DNA of 64,000 nucleotides. Origin: Spirosoma linguale DSM 74 (lineage in GTDB: Bacteria > Bacteroidota > Bacteroidia > Cytophagales > Spirosomataceae). Position 1 is the stretch's first letter; the number at the start of each line of letters is the position of its first letter. The notes beneath the pieces were generated by a model, which saw only the letters and a program-made list of their open reading frames with translations, ran no database searches and was not told the DNA's origin. Location: contig CP001769.1 of the NCBI GenBank assembly GCA_000024525.1, positions 1,908,001 to 1,972,000 of the forward strand. The letters run 5' to 3'. The position numbers were made by a program, and so were the translations under genes. This document shows positions 1 through 9,087 of the stretch, in pieces.

Positions 1-302
1 TAAAAACCGGTATCGAGTACGTCGACGAACTCCAGAATGTAAGTGCCGTCGTAACCCGCCAGTTTTCCGACTGGTCGGTGAGTCCGCAGACCCACCACCC
101 GGAGTCCATTTACCTGCGCCTGACCCGCCAGGGCGACTCTGTTCGCATTGATTACTCCTTTGACGATTTTACCTATCAACTGCTCCGACTGGCCTATTTC
201 CCCCCTGACGTTCCGGTACAAATTGGCCTGATGGCAGCCGCTCCCGATGGCAATGGGTTCGATGTGGTATTTGAACAGTTTGCGGTGCTGGATATATCCT
301 GA
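1..302 (+). CDS. DUF1349 domain protein, C-terminal fragment
   Basis: The reading frame is open from the left edge (codons start at base 3) and ends with TGA at 300-302, so only about the last 99 residues are present. The visible part reads KTGIEYVDELQNVSAV, then a TRQFSDWS segment, a YLRLTR-GDS strand and a final VPVQIGLMAAAPDG segment. This is the pattern of the DUF1349 family, concanavalin A-like beta-sandwich proteins often annotated as regulation of enolase protein 1. An in-frame GTG at 78 is internal to the domain and not a credible start. Biological role unknown. Confidence 0.75.
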   Translation, partial: KTGIEYVDELQNVSAVVTRQFSDWSVSPQTHHPESIYLRLTRQGDSVRIDYSFDDFTYQLLRLAYFPPDVPVQIGLMAAAPDGNGFDVVFEQFAVLDIS

Positions 303-310
303 ATAATGAC

Positions 311-967
311 TCAGGGGGCAAGCCACGCCATTCCTGACTCCGGTTCATACTGGAATTTCGCCCGTAACTGGCCTTCCCGACTTAGTCGTAAATAGTCCAT
401 CGCTAACACCCGACATTCGATCACGGCAAAGTTTGGCCGACCCGCTTCGCTTGCTTCGGGTGTTGGCAGACTGGCCCCCAAACTGGGCGGAAAGCCGGGG
501 TAGGGGGCGGACTGTTCGCTACCCGGCTCCTGCTCAGAAAGGTAATTTTTACGGCTGCCAGCGCCAACCGTTTGCCAGTGTTCATCGGCTACGTAGTCGT
601 TGGTATGCAGGTGCGTTTCGACCGTTAGCCGAAGCTGGGTTCGCAGGGCCTCGTCCCAAAAGAGCAGCGTAGCGTTCGGGAATGCTTCGAACTGCATCAC
701 CTTAGCGGCCCGAACGTCCGTATGAAACCAGATGTACTTGCGGTCGGGATCCACTTTCCGAAGTACCACCGTTCGGGCATCGGCCCCGGTTTCGGTTCGG
801 GAGGCAACAATCATTGTTTTAAATCCGGGGGCGAGGGGTTCGTCGTTACGCTCGTCGAGTACGGATGCCAGTTGTTGCCAGCTCGTTTGTTCCAGATCGG
901 TAAGTGAAGGGGTATGGCCAGGGTAAGGCGTGGATTCAGCTAAAGTCATTCGAATGGAAGTAGGCAT
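311..967 (-). CDS. Pyridoxamine 5'-phosphate oxidase-like FMN-binding protein (Alr4036 type)
   Basis: About 218 residues. The core, from SWQQLASVLDERND through a TVVLRKVD strand and the segment FPNATLLFWDEALRTQLRL, matches the FMN-binding split-barrel fold of pyridoxamine-phosphate-oxidase-like proteins, specifically the Alr4036 branch. The C-terminus ends EPESGMAWLAP, like the substrate-proximal end of that fold. FMN binding is expected from the family, not shown. Start uncertain: the frame stays open to an ATG at 1045, but 45 bases or more of that N-terminus looks unrelated to the fold, so I chose the ATG at 967; 949 is also possible. It converges on the DUF1349 gene with only 8 bases between stop codons. 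Confidence 0.75.
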   Translation of the reverse strand: MPTSIRMTLAESTPYPGHTPSLTDLEQTSWQQLASVLDERNDEPLAPGFKTMIVASRTETGADARTVVLRKVDPDRKYIWFHTDVRAAKVMQFEAFPNATLLFWDEALRTQLRLTVETHLHTNDYVADEHWQTVGAGSRKNYLSEQEPGSEQSAPYPGFPPSLGASLPTPEASEAGRPNFAVIECRVLAMDYLRLSREGQLRAKFQYEPESGMAWLAP

Positions 968-1119
968 ATGGGCCGTGTACAGGCTGGTAAACGTGTAGTT
1001 GGCTTTATTTGTTTGTACCGGAAAGGTATTGGGAAAATGTTGCAATCGAATAACCGGCAGCGGGTTTTATCCGTTTAACGGGTACATTAATTATTGTCTT
1101 AAACTCGCTTACGAATCGT

Positions 1120-1863
1120 ATGTGTTTTCATAAATCGCTCAATGTCAAAGCAGAGGAGCTGGAGGCTCGTTATGAGGCTGTGTTACCACCAACGGCTAAC
1201 TTTCAGCCCGTTTATCACGCCAATGCGTATAATTTCCCTGTCTGGCCGATTGTTACACGGCAGGAGCCGGGAAAATTGCAACTGATTCATTGGGGACTTA
1301 TTCCGCGCTGGGCGCGAACGAAAGAGGATGCGACTGATATCCGCACCAAAACGATCAACGCCCGCTCCGAAACCATTTATGAAAAACCTTCATTTAAATC
1401 GGCGGCACAGGCGGGCAAACGCTGCCTGATTCCGGTAACCGGCTTTTTTGAGTGGTATACACAAGGAAGTAAGAAGTATCCATTCTACATTTATTCCAGC
1501 GATCAGAAAATTAGCTCTATTGCGGGTTTATGGGACGAATGGCCCGACCCTGAAACAGGCGAACTGGTGCCAACTTATACGCTCCTCACCACAGAGGCTA
1601 ACCCGCTTCTGGCCGCGATACACAATACCAAAAAGCGAATGCCGTGTGTCCTGACTCCCGACGCCGAACATGCCTGGCTGCACGATGATCTGTCCGAAAA
1701 AGACACGTTGGCGTTGCTGGAAAAACCTTACCCGGCCAGTAAAATGCATAGCTACAGCATTAGTAAACGGATCACATCCAGAAGCGAACCCAGCGATGTT
1801 CCGGAAGTGCTGACACGTACCGATTACCCGGAATTAAGTAGTAATCCTCAGTTGTTTAGCTAG
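1120..1863 (+). CDS. SOS response-associated peptidase (SRAP, YedK/HMCES family)
   Basis: 247 residues, full length for the SRAP family. These proteins form a thiazolidine link to abasic sites in single-stranded DNA through the N-terminal cysteine left after Met removal. The expected residues are visible: Cys2 right after the initiator Met, Asn80 in the TINARSET motif, Glu111 in GFFEWY and His168 in AAIHNTKKRMP. The start is fixed by the need for Cys at position 2. It is a single gene with its own upstream gap and no LexA-like site that I can recognise. Expected role: cytosolic protection of abasic-site-containing ssDNA. Confidence 0.93.
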   Translation: MCFHKSLNVKAEELEARYEAVLPPTANFQPVYHANAYNFPVWPIVTRQEPGKLQLIHWGLIPRWARTKEDATDIRTKTINARSETIYEKPSFKSAAQAGKRCLIPVTGFFEWYTQGSKKYPFYIYSSDQKISSIAGLWDEWPDPETGELVPTYTLLTTEANPLLAAIHNTKKRMPCVLTPDAEHAWLHDDLSEKDTLALLEKPYPASKMHSYSISKRITSRSEPSDVPEVLTRTDYPELSSNPQLFS

Positions 1864-2020
1864 GTAACGGCTCCCGTTTGTCCACTTGTCAACCCGCTTA
1901 TGTAGAATTAGATTATATCAGGACTTTTGTAGCGAATTTTGACCACTTGGGTTATCTATGTGTGATTATCCCAAGTTGGCACGTTTAATGTGCCATGCAA
2001 AATATTGTTTACAACCTGAT

Positions 2021-4663
2021 ATGAAAAAAACAGTACTGTCTTTATGTATTTGTTCTGCTTTGTTAACTGCCCCGAAGCTGGTCTGGGCACAATTTCCGGG
2101 AATGCCCGGCGGTGCGCAACCGCCAGCTGCCATACCGGGTACAGCAACAGATAATACGCCCCGTGGCAACGCCAAACTAACGGGTGTCGTAACGGATTCC
2201 ACAACAGGAAAGCCCGTCGAGTTTGCCAGCATCGCGCTGATCAATGCGCAAACAAAAAAGCCAATTGACGGAACTGTGGCTGATGAGAAGGGTAAATTTA
2301 CCCTGAACAAACTACCACAGGGCGATTTTCAGCTTTTGATTTCGTTCGTTGGGTACCGCAACAAAACTATCTCCAGCGTTAAGCTCGACCGCAAAGGTGA
2401 TATTAACCTGGGGGCCATCAAACTGGGTGCCGATGTCCGGACATTGAAAGAGGTAGAAGTGATTGGTCAGGCTTCGCTGGTCGAAGAAAAAGTTGACCGT
2501 CTGGTTTATAATGCCGATAAAGACCTTACGGCCAAAGGGGGAGACGCTACGGATGTCATGCGGAAAGTGCCCCTGCTCTCCGTCGATCTGGACGGTAACG
2601 TAAGCCTTCGGGGAAGTAGCAACGTACGGGTGTTGATCAATAACAAACCCTCCACCATTGTTGCCAGCAGCGTGGCCGATGCCCTGAAGCAGATTCCGGC
2701 CGACATGATTAAAACAGTAGAGGTCATCACCAGCCCGTCGGCTAAGTACGATGCGGAAGGATCGGCGGGTATCATCAACATCATCACCAAGAAAACAACC
2801 TTACAGGGCTTTACGCTGAATATCGATTCGGGCGTGGGTAACCGGGGCAGCAACCTGGGCCTGAACGGAAATTTACGGACGGGTAAAATGGGATTTAGCC
2901 TGAGCGGTTTTGGCCGGGCGAATTACAATGTTGTCGGTAAGTTTGCCAATACGCAGCAAACGTTCGGAAGCAAAGGAACAACCACGACCGACCAGACGGC
3001 CAACACCCGCAACCACGGTCTATTTGGTCAGTATACCCTTGGCTGGGATTACGATATTAGCAAGACCAGTTCCATCACAGCCAGCCTGCGGTACGGTGCC
3101 CGGAACAACTACCAGAATCAGGATAACTTCCTGACGCGTACGATCTCGCCAGGCTCCCTTTTCCCCATTGTGTCGGATCGAAATGTATTAACCAAAGATT
3201 TGTCCGGTACAGTCGATGCCAACGTTGATTATACGCGCACATTTAAGCCACAGCAGGAGTTGAGCGTATCGGCGCAGTTCAGCCGCAACAACCGTAATAA
3301 TGACTTTACGTCCGATATTATGAGTGCGCCGAATTTTTCGGACGTTCTGTCCCGTCAGCAAAATCTTAACAACAGCTACAACCAGGAGTCGACTATTCAG
3401 GGTGATTATCAAACACCCATCGGGAAAAACCAACTGCTTGAATTTGGGGGTAAGGGTATTTTCCGGCAGGTTGAGAGTGCCTTCAGCTACAATTATGCCG
3501 TTGGTTCGGGAGGTTTCACGACAGACCCGTCCCGTGCCGCCAATACGCTGAATTATGACCAGAGTATTGGAGCAGGTTATGTTTCCTATACGCTGACGAC
3601 GAAAAAGAAATATACCTTCAAGGCTGGCACACGCTACGAACACACCACCATCAATGCCAACTACAGCCAGAATCAGCCGGGCGAACAGGGTGGAGCGGCC
3701 GGTAAAGACCTGGGAATCCCGAGCTACAGCAATTTTGTGCCGAGTATCAACATATCGAAATCGCTGAAAGGTGGCAAAACGGTTAAACTGGCGTACAATC
3801 GCCGGTTGCAGAGGCCGGGTATTCAGTTTCTGAACCCGAACGTAAATACTTCCAATCCAACCAGCATCACGAGAGGCAACCCGTTGCTGTCGCCCGAATT
3901 GACAGACAATCTGGAGTTGAGCACCAGTGCCTACATTAAAAGCGTTTACCTGAACGTATCGTTGTTTGCCCGCCAGACCAACAACTCCATCACGAGCGTT
4001 CGGGATACTATCAGAGCGGATGCCAGTTTGGGCACTACGTCAACGCTGGCGCAGGCTATTCAAACAAGCTACCTGAACATTGGCCGGGAGTCCGCTTACG
4101 GAACGAACGTATTCGGTAATGCAACGCTCTTCTCAAAATGGCAGATTGGGGGTGGGTTTGATATGTATTATGCCTACCTGACCAACAACAATGCCGGGTC
4201 GGTCTACAATGCTACAAACTCAGGCTGGGTGACCACGGGTCGCTTTTTCACAAACCTGACCTTGAAAAATGGCTGGGGGGTGCAGGGCTTCGGGTTCATT
4301 CGCGGCAGACAGGTACAGTTGCAGGGGTATCAGGGCGGCTTTGCTTTCTATAGCATTGGATTCAAAAAAGACCTGAAAGACAAACGGGGTAGCTTTGGTG
4401 TTGCAGCCGAGAACTTCCTCAACCATCCGTTCACGGTTAACTCCGAATCATCATCTCCCATTTTCGCCCAGTCCAGCACAACAAGTTTGTACAATGCGGG
4501 TGTTCGGGTCAACTTCAGCTACAAACTGGGGAAACTCAGCTTCGATTCGCCACAGCGTCAGAAAAAATCGATCAATAACGACGACGTAAAAGGTGGTGAA
4601 GGTGGAGGTGGCGAACAACAGCCTCAAGCCGCACCCGCCGGTGGTGCCCGTAGGCCACGGTAA
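2021..4663 (+). CDS. TonB-dependent-receptor-like outer-membrane beta-barrel protein
   Basis: 880 residues from the ATG at 2021, chosen because it opens with a clean Sec signal peptide (MKKTVLSLCICSALL to VWAQ). The order is: signal, a Gly/Pro/Ala-rich linker, a carboxypeptidase-regulatory-like domain (about residues 55-130, GVVTDSTTGKPVEFASI), a plug-like segment (DGNVSLRGSSNVRVLINNKPS), then a long barrel rich in alternating aromatic strands. This matches the outer membrane beta-barrel family 3 seen in Bacteroidota. It ends in a Gly/Gln/Pro-rich low-complexity tail rather than a typical final aromatic strand. No SusD partner is adjacent, so it is not a standard polysaccharide-utilisation pair; the substrate is unknown. 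Confidence 0.88.
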   Translation: MKKTVLSLCICSALLTAPKLVWAQFPGMPGGAQPPAAIPGTATDNTPRGNAKLTGVVTDSTTGKPVEFASIALINAQTKKPIDGTVADEKGKFTLNKLPQGDFQLLISFVGYRNKTISSVKLDRKGDINLGAIKLGADVRTLKEVEVIGQASLVEEKVDRLVYNADKDLTAKGGDATDVMRKVPLLSVDLDGNVSLRGSSNVRVLINNKPSTIVASSVADALKQIPADMIKTVEVITSPSAKYDAEGSAGIINIITKKTTLQGFTLNIDSGVGNRGSNLGLNGNLRTGKMGFSLSGFGRANYNVVGKFANTQQTFGSKGTTTTDQTANTRNHGLFGQYTLGWDYDISKTSSITASLRYGARNNYQNQDNFLTRTISPGSLFPIVSDRNVLTKDLSGTVDANVDYTRTFKPQQELSVSAQFSRNNRNNDFTSDIMSAPNFSDVLSRQQNLNNSYNQESTIQGDYQTPIGKNQLLEFGGKGIFRQVESAFSYNYAVGSGGFTTDPSRAANTLNYDQSIGAGYVSYTLTTKKKYTFKAGTRYEHTTINANYSQNQPGEQGGAAGKDLGIPSYSNFVPSINISKSLKGGKTVKLAYNRRLQRPGIQFLNPNVNTSNPTSITRGNPLLSPELTDNLELSTSAYIKSVYLNVSLFARQTNNSITSVRDTIRADASLGTTSTLAQAIQTSYLNIGRESAYGTNVFGNATLFSKWQIGGGFDMYYAYLTNNNAGSVYNATNSGWVTTGRFFTNLTLKNGWGVQGFGFIRGRQVQLQGYQGGFAFYSIGFKKDLKDKRGSFGVAAENFLNHPFTVNSESSSPIFAQSSTTSLYNAGVRVNFSYKLGKLSFDSPQRQKKSINNDDVKGGEGGGGEQQPQAAPAGGARRPR

Positions 4664-4669
4664 CGGTAG

Positions 4670-4763
4670 GTAGTAAGTAAAATAAGTGGAGTAGGTGGCT
4701 GACGCATAAGTTTCGCTTTCGCCGGTGCGGTCAGCCACCTACTCCACTTATTTTACTTACTAC
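4670..4763. terminator. 34-bp perfect inverted repeat between convergent genes
   Basis: Arms 4670-4703 and 4730-4763 are exact reverse complements over 34 bp, separated by a 26-base loop. The element fills nearly all the space between the beta-barrel gene (ends 4663) and the ROK gene (ends 4770 on the minus strand), so it most likely terminates transcription from both sides. No strong T-tract follows either arm; the AT-rich part of the stem (aaaataa / ttatttt) may serve. Confidence 0.75.
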
Positions 4764-4769
4764 ACTTAC

Positions 4770-5690
4770 TCACAACAATGCAGCTCCAAACACTCCGGCG
4801 CTGTCGCCCAATTTTGGTTTCAGGAAGCGCGTGTTGATTTCGCGGCTGTTGAAAACATATTTTTTAGCCCGTTCGACTCCTTCGGTATACAGTAAATCGA
4901 CATTGCCAACCCCACCGCCAAGAACGATGGCATCGGGGTCGAGGATATTAATGATAACTGAAACGGCCCGGCCAAAATACTCAAGCATTCGGTTGACCGT
5001 TTGGCTGGCTACCAGGTCGTTTCCTGCCTGATACCGCTCCATGATTTCTTTCATAGTCCGTTCCTCCCCGCTAATCTGCTGGTAATACCGTTGCAGCGCC
5101 GGACCGGAAATTACCTGCTCGTTACACCCGCGTTTGCCGCAATAGCAGGCATGCCCGTTTTCTTCCAGAATATTGTGGCCCCATTCGCCCCCAATTCCCT
5201 GTAGGCCGTTTAGCACGAAAGGTACACCATCGCGTCCGCGTATTACGACACCACCACCAACACCGGTACCCATAATCACCCCAAAAACGGTTTGAAAGTT
5301 GGGAACCACATCGAGTACAATTCCCATGGTCGACTCAGCCAGGGCAAAGCAGTTGGCGTCGTTGGCTACGGCTACGGGTACATTGAGCAGGCGGGCCAGG
5401 TCTTGTTTCATCGGCCGCCCGTTCAGGACTGTCGTATTGCAGTTTTTCATCGTTTGCCGTGCCGGGTCAAACGTGCCGGGCGTTCCAAAGCCAATACGAT
5501 CTGGCTGAAGGCCGGTTTCGGCTTTGAGCATGTCGATGAGCCGAACAATCTGACTCATAATATGGTCGTAGCCCAAATGGGCCTCTGTGTCAATACGTTT
5601 GCGAATAATGACAGCATCTGGCGAGGGGGCCGATAAAATAACACCTTCTATTTTGGTGCCGCCAAGGTCAATTCCCCAATAATTTTGCAT
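4770..5690 (-). CDS. ROK family sugar kinase
   Basis: 306 residues. It has the ATP-phosphate motif GIDLGGTKIEG (residues 6-16), the catalytic Asp in VANDANCFAL (Asp111), the GTGVGGG loop (141-147) and the ROK zinc site with EWGH (169-172) and CYCGKRGC (Cys182, Cys184, Cys189). The family phosphorylates hexoses such as glucose, fructose or N-acetylglucosamine; the exact sugar cannot be read from sequence. No DNA-binding N-domain is present, so it is an enzyme rather than a NagC/XylR-type repressor. It stands alone, convergent with the beta-barrel gene. Confidence 0.9.
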   Translation of the reverse strand: MQNYWGIDLGGTKIEGVILSAPSPDAVIIRKRIDTEAHLGYDHIMSQIVRLIDMLKAETGLQPDRIGFGTPGTFDPARQTMKNCNTTVLNGRPMKQDLARLLNVPVAVANDANCFALAESTMGIVLDVVPNFQTVFGVIMGTGVGGGVVIRGRDGVPFVLNGLQGIGGEWGHNILEENGHACYCGKRGCNEQVISGPALQRYYQQISGEERTMKEIMERYQAGNDLVASQTVNRMLEYFGRAVSVIINILDPDAIVLGGGVGNVDLLYTEGVERAKKYVFNSREINTRFLKPKLGDSAGVFGAALL

Positions 5691-5963
5691 CTACAAATCG
5701 GTCTGTAAGTCTCAACCAGGGGCAAGACTGTATACGGTTTAGAGTTGTCAAGCAGGTGTATATACGCTGTTCGAGCTTCCCTTTCATTGACTATACTGCC
5801 CGCAATTTATGAACCTTCGCTCGGATTGCACAACTCGGTAAGTTTAGAAAGAGAAAAGAGCGTGTTTTCCTTACTCTTTTAGAAATTTCGCTTATCACAT
5901 AGAATTTTCGGACCAAGTGTCCGTCCGACTTAATACCTTGCATTCAAAAAGAAACCAGTTATT

Positions 5964-6428
5964 ATGCTAACCACCGGTCAGAAAGCCCCAGAGTTTACCC
6001 TTTTCAGCAGCGATAAAAAAGAAGTATCGCTGGCCGATTTCAAAGGCAAGAATGTTGTCATTCTCTTTTTTCCAATGGCTTTTACAAGCGTTTGTACTGC
6101 CGAACTTTGTGAAATGCGCGACAACATCAGTGTTTATTCAAGTCTGAATGCTGAAATCCTCGGTATTTCGGTTGATTCACCCTTTACACTGGCAAAGTTC
6201 AGAGAGGAGCAGAATTTACCGTTCCCATTGCTGTCAGATTTTAACAAAGAAGTTTCACAGGCATATGACACCTACTACGAAACGTTTGTAATGAACCTAA
6301 AGGGCGTAAGCAAACGCTCCGCTTTCGTGGTCGATAAAGATGGCAACATCCAGTATGCCGAAGTTCTGGAAAGTGCCGGTGATGTGCCTAATTTCCAGGC
6401 CGTACAGGAAACGCTTAAAGGAATGTAA
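5964..6428 (+). CDS. Peroxiredoxin (AhpC/TSA, AhpE/BCP-like)
   Basis: 154 residues, a full single thioredoxin-fold peroxiredoxin without signal peptide, hence cytosolic. The peroxidatic motif is FTSVCTAELC with Cys44 in the PxxxTxxC-like position and a second Cys49 five residues later, plus a downstream Arg in SKRSAFVVDKDG. It reduces peroxides using a thiol donor. The 273-base region upstream (5691-5963) separates it from the divergent ROK gene and contains no gene that I can see. It is followed by an imperfect hairpin and a methyltransferase gene on the same strand. Confidence 0.9.
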   Translation: MLTTGQKAPEFTLFSSDKKEVSLADFKGKNVVILFFPMAFTSVCTAELCEMRDNISVYSSLNAEILGISVDSPFTLAKFREEQNLPFPLLSDFNKEVSQAYDTYYETFVMNLKGVSKRSAFVVDKDGNIQYAEVLESAGDVPNFQAVQETLKGM

Positions 6429-6436
6429 AATGAATA

Positions 6437-6502
6437 GTGAAGCGTGTAGAATACCAAATACACCTTTAGTCTACTCTACGCGCTTCATTCTACATGCTTC
6501 AC
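6437..6502 (+). repeat. Hairpin with duplicated right arm
   Basis: Left arm 6437-6450 pairs with 6489-6502 (13 of 14). A second, closely similar copy of the right arm lies at about 6475-6488, so two mutually exclusive hairpins can form. It sits between the peroxiredoxin stop and the methyltransferase start, only 5 bases before the latter. It may be a terminator for the peroxiredoxin or a leader structure of the next gene. Confidence 0.5.
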
Positions 6503-6507
6503 GACAA

Positions 6508-7275
6508 ATGGCCTGGTACCACAATTTTTTTCACGGATTGCCGCAAACGGCCTGGAAGGCTGCACAAACGGAAGAGCAAACGCAGCTTGATCTTGAGTTA
6601 CTCGTTGAAACGCTTGATTTCGGTCCCGGTGATCGTTTGCTGGATATTTTTTGTGGCTACGGTCGACACGCGTTACCCCTGGCCCGAATGGGTACGTATG
6701 TGACGGGAGTTGATATTTCCTCCGAGTACATCGCTGAGTTACAAGCTACGGCAAAAGCAGAAAAGCTATCTGTAACGGCTATAGAAGCCGATTTTATGGC
6801 CGTTACGGAATCCGAAATTGGAGATGCCGCTGGGTTTGATGCGGGCTATTGTTTAGGAAACAGCTTCAGCTTTTTTGCACATGCAGACATGCTGGCCTTT
6901 CTGACGCGCATTGCCCGCTTATTGAAACCGGGGGGGCGCTTTCTGGCACATTCGGAAATGATTGCTGAATCGGTATTACCCGATTATCAGGCCCGAAACT
7001 GGCAACCCATTGGGGATGAAGAGGGAGAACCGCTCTTATTCCTGGTTGAGAATGAATATGATCCTCTGGAGAGCCGTATCGACTCATCTCTTACTTACGT
7101 GCAGGCCGGTAAAGCCCAGACCCGCAAAGCCGAACATTATATATACACCCTGGCTGAACTTTGCCGGTTATTTGACAAGGCCGGTTTTGACGTTGTTGCC
7201 TGTTACGGCACAATTGAGGGAGAGCCGTTTAGCCTGGGAGATGAAGCCGTTTGGATATATGCTCATAGAAAGTAA
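6508..7275 (+). CDS. Class I SAM-dependent methyltransferase
   Basis: 255 residues from the ATG at 6508. The frame is open further upstream, but that part overlaps the peroxiredoxin and lacks homology-like features, so the start beginning MAWYHNFFHGLP was taken. Motif I is LLDIFCGYGRHAL (about 44-56), motif II has the acidic end VTGVDISSEY (Asp69), and post-motif segments ARLLKPGGRFL and a FDVVACYGT strand follow. It belongs to the broad Methyltransf_25/11 group; substrate unknown. Cytosolic. Confidence 0.87.
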   Translation: MAWYHNFFHGLPQTAWKAAQTEEQTQLDLELLVETLDFGPGDRLLDIFCGYGRHALPLARMGTYVTGVDISSEYIAELQATAKAEKLSVTAIEADFMAVTESEIGDAAGFDAGYCLGNSFSFFAHADMLAFLTRIARLLKPGGRFLAHSEMIAESVLPDYQARNWQPIGDEEGEPLLFLVENEYDPLESRIDSSLTYVQAGKAQTRKAEHYIYTLAELCRLFDKAGFDVVACYGTIEGEPFSLGDEAVWIYAHRK

Positions 7276-7501
7276 ACATAATATGTTAGTAAGTGGTAGT
7301 TAGTGTAAGTAGTCCATCTGTGACTGATACTTGCGGTTAAGTATAGTTAGTAGGAAGGTAAGTGGTTGATAACCAACTTCTTATATAATATATCATAGTG
7401 TTTATTTAACTTTTTTAAGAAATATTATATTCTTTCCATGTAAATACGTAGTTTTCAGGCGATTTAACACCGTTAACTGACCACTTAATAACTAAAATTT
7501 T

Positions 7502-8095
7502 ATGGAAACTATCGAGCGTAAGCCCCGGAGCCGAGAGCAGGCTCGTTCCGGTATTATTAAAACGGCTAAGGCAATTGCCCGGCAGGAAGGGTGGCAAGCT
7601 GTATCCATTCGAAAAATCGCTGATGCGATCGAGTACAGTGCCCCCATCGTTTATGAATACTTTGATAGTAAAGATATCCTGCTGGATGAAATTCGAAACG
7701 AAGGTTTCCGGCATTTATATCAGGAATACGAACGCATTCTGAAACTTTATCGTGATCCGGAGAAACGGTTGTATGAAATCTCGCTGGTTCAATGGCAATT
7801 TGCTCGCCAACAACCCGAAATTTACCAGGTGATGTACAATATGGATGGTGCCTTTTGTACTATCCCGGTTTATCAGTCAGAAACAATGCAGGAAGTAAGC
7901 CGCCTGGTTCGCGAAGCCATCTTCTCATTTATCCCTAAAGCTGAAGAAAGCATTAAACGCTTGCATTTTCAATGGCTGGCGGTTTCTCATGGAACAATCA
8001 TGCTTGCCATGATGCTGAAGGATGAGCGGCCACTTGACCAGTCGGAACAGATCTATCGGGAGACCATGCGTCGTTTTGTACGCGAATTAAGGTAA
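7502..8095 (+). CDS. TetR/AcrR family transcriptional regulator
   Basis: 197 residues. The N-terminal helix-turn-helix is typical: an IIKTAKAIARQEGWQAVSIRKIADA segment followed by VYEYFDSKDILL (about residues 17-63). The C-terminal half (YQVMYNMDGAF to MLKDERPL) resembles the WHG/TetR_C_33 type ligand domain. It lies 95 bases upstream of an NmrA-like reductase on the same strand, a common pairing in which the regulator controls the neighbouring oxidoreductase, though this is inference. The upstream 226 bases (7276-7501) are AT-rich and likely hold the promoter; I saw no perfect TAnnTTTG box there. Confidence 0.88.
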   Translation: METIERKPRSREQARSGIIKTAKAIARQEGWQAVSIRKIADAIEYSAPIVYEYFDSKDILLDEIRNEGFRHLYQEYERILKLYRDPEKRLYEISLVQWQFARQQPEIYQVMYNMDGAFCTIPVYQSETMQEVSRLVREAIFSFIPKAEESIKRLHFQWLAVSHGTIMLAMMLKDERPLDQSEQIYRETMRRFVRELR

Positions 8096-8190
8096 TCTCT
8101 CCCTATTCGGGGTTTTGATTGTTTCCATAAGGTAGTTAACACGGTAAGATCCGCTTTCCTTCAGGAGAGCAGATCTTACTACTCACAAAT

Positions 8191-9054
8191 ATGACCATCG
8201 CGGTACTGGGTTCAACGGGCATGCTCGGCCAGCCTGTTACGAACGAACTGATCCAGGCAGGCTATTCGGTGCGGCTCATTGTTCGCGATGTTTCAAGAGC
8301 ACGCCAGCTTTTTCCCCAGGCCGATATTGTTTCCGGCGACTTGCGCGATCTGGCAAGTTTGACCAGGGCCTTGCAGGGGATTGATTTTGTCTACCTGAAT
8401 CTGTCGATCAGGCAAACCGAGAAACAAACTGATTTCCATACTGAACAGGCAGGGTTAGCTAATTTAATACAGGCCGCTCAGATTGCGGGTGTCCGTCGAA
8501 TTGGGTATCTGTCTTCGCTTGTTATGCGGTATCAGGGCATGAACGGGTTTAGTTGGTGGGTTTTTGCTGTAAAGCAAGAAGCTGTTCGGTTGATTAAAGC
8601 CTCAGGCATAAGCTACAGCATTTTTTACCCATCCTGTTTTATGGAATCGCTGAATGGCACCCAACGACTGGGGCCATTTGTACTGTTAGTAGGCCGGTCA
8701 CCGGTGAAACCCTGGTATGTTGCGGCTCATGATTACGGTAAACAGGTTGCGCAGGCTTTCCGGATCGCCACAGAGGGCCAGAATCAGGAATATTCGATTC
8801 AGGGTCCGGAAGCGGTTACCCAGCACGAAGCTGCCAGTCGTTTTATTGCTGCTTACCGGAAAGAGAGGATATCTCTGGTAACAGCCCCTTCTTTCCTCAT
8901 GGGCCTGGGGCGACCCTTCTCCCCGCAGGCCGACTATGGCTGGCACATTACCGAAGCACTCAATAAGTACCCGGAAATCTTTGAAGCCGAAGAGACATGG
9001 ACTGAACTAGGCAAGCCAGAAATCACTCTGGAGCGCTTTGCTGCCGCATTATAA
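8191..9054 (+). CDS. NmrA-like NAD(P)-binding reductase (atypical SDR)
   Basis: 287 residues beginning MTIAVLGSTGMLGQPV, with the GxTGxxG dinucleotide-binding turn at residues 7-13. A segment VYLNLSIR replaces the usual SDR catalytic region, and no YxxxK active pair is evident, so this is the NmrA/atypical-SDR type, which can be a redox sensor or a reductase. It may form a unit with the TetR gene. The 8141-8178 region before it can fold into an imperfect hairpin built on GTAAGATC and GATCTTAC, possibly a terminator or operator. Confidence 0.82.
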   Translation: MTIAVLGSTGMLGQPVTNELIQAGYSVRLIVRDVSRARQLFPQADIVSGDLRDLASLTRALQGIDFVYLNLSIRQTEKQTDFHTEQAGLANLIQAAQIAGVRRIGYLSSLVMRYQGMNGFSWWVFAVKQEAVRLIKASGISYSIFYPSCFMESLNGTQRLGPFVLLVGRSPVKPWYVAAHDYGKQVAQAFRIATEGQNQEYSIQGPEAVTQHEAASRFIAAYRKERISLVTAPSFLMGLGRPFSPQADYGWHITEALNKYPEIFEAEETWTELGKPEITLERFAAAL

Positions 9055-9087
9055 AAGCGTTCTACGATTTAGCGCTATCGGTGAGTG

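Noticed and set aside
5691-5963. Riboswitch or small RNA in the ROK-peroxiredoxin gap
   Set aside because: No aptamer core or strong structure was recognised; it is simply a divergent promoter region.
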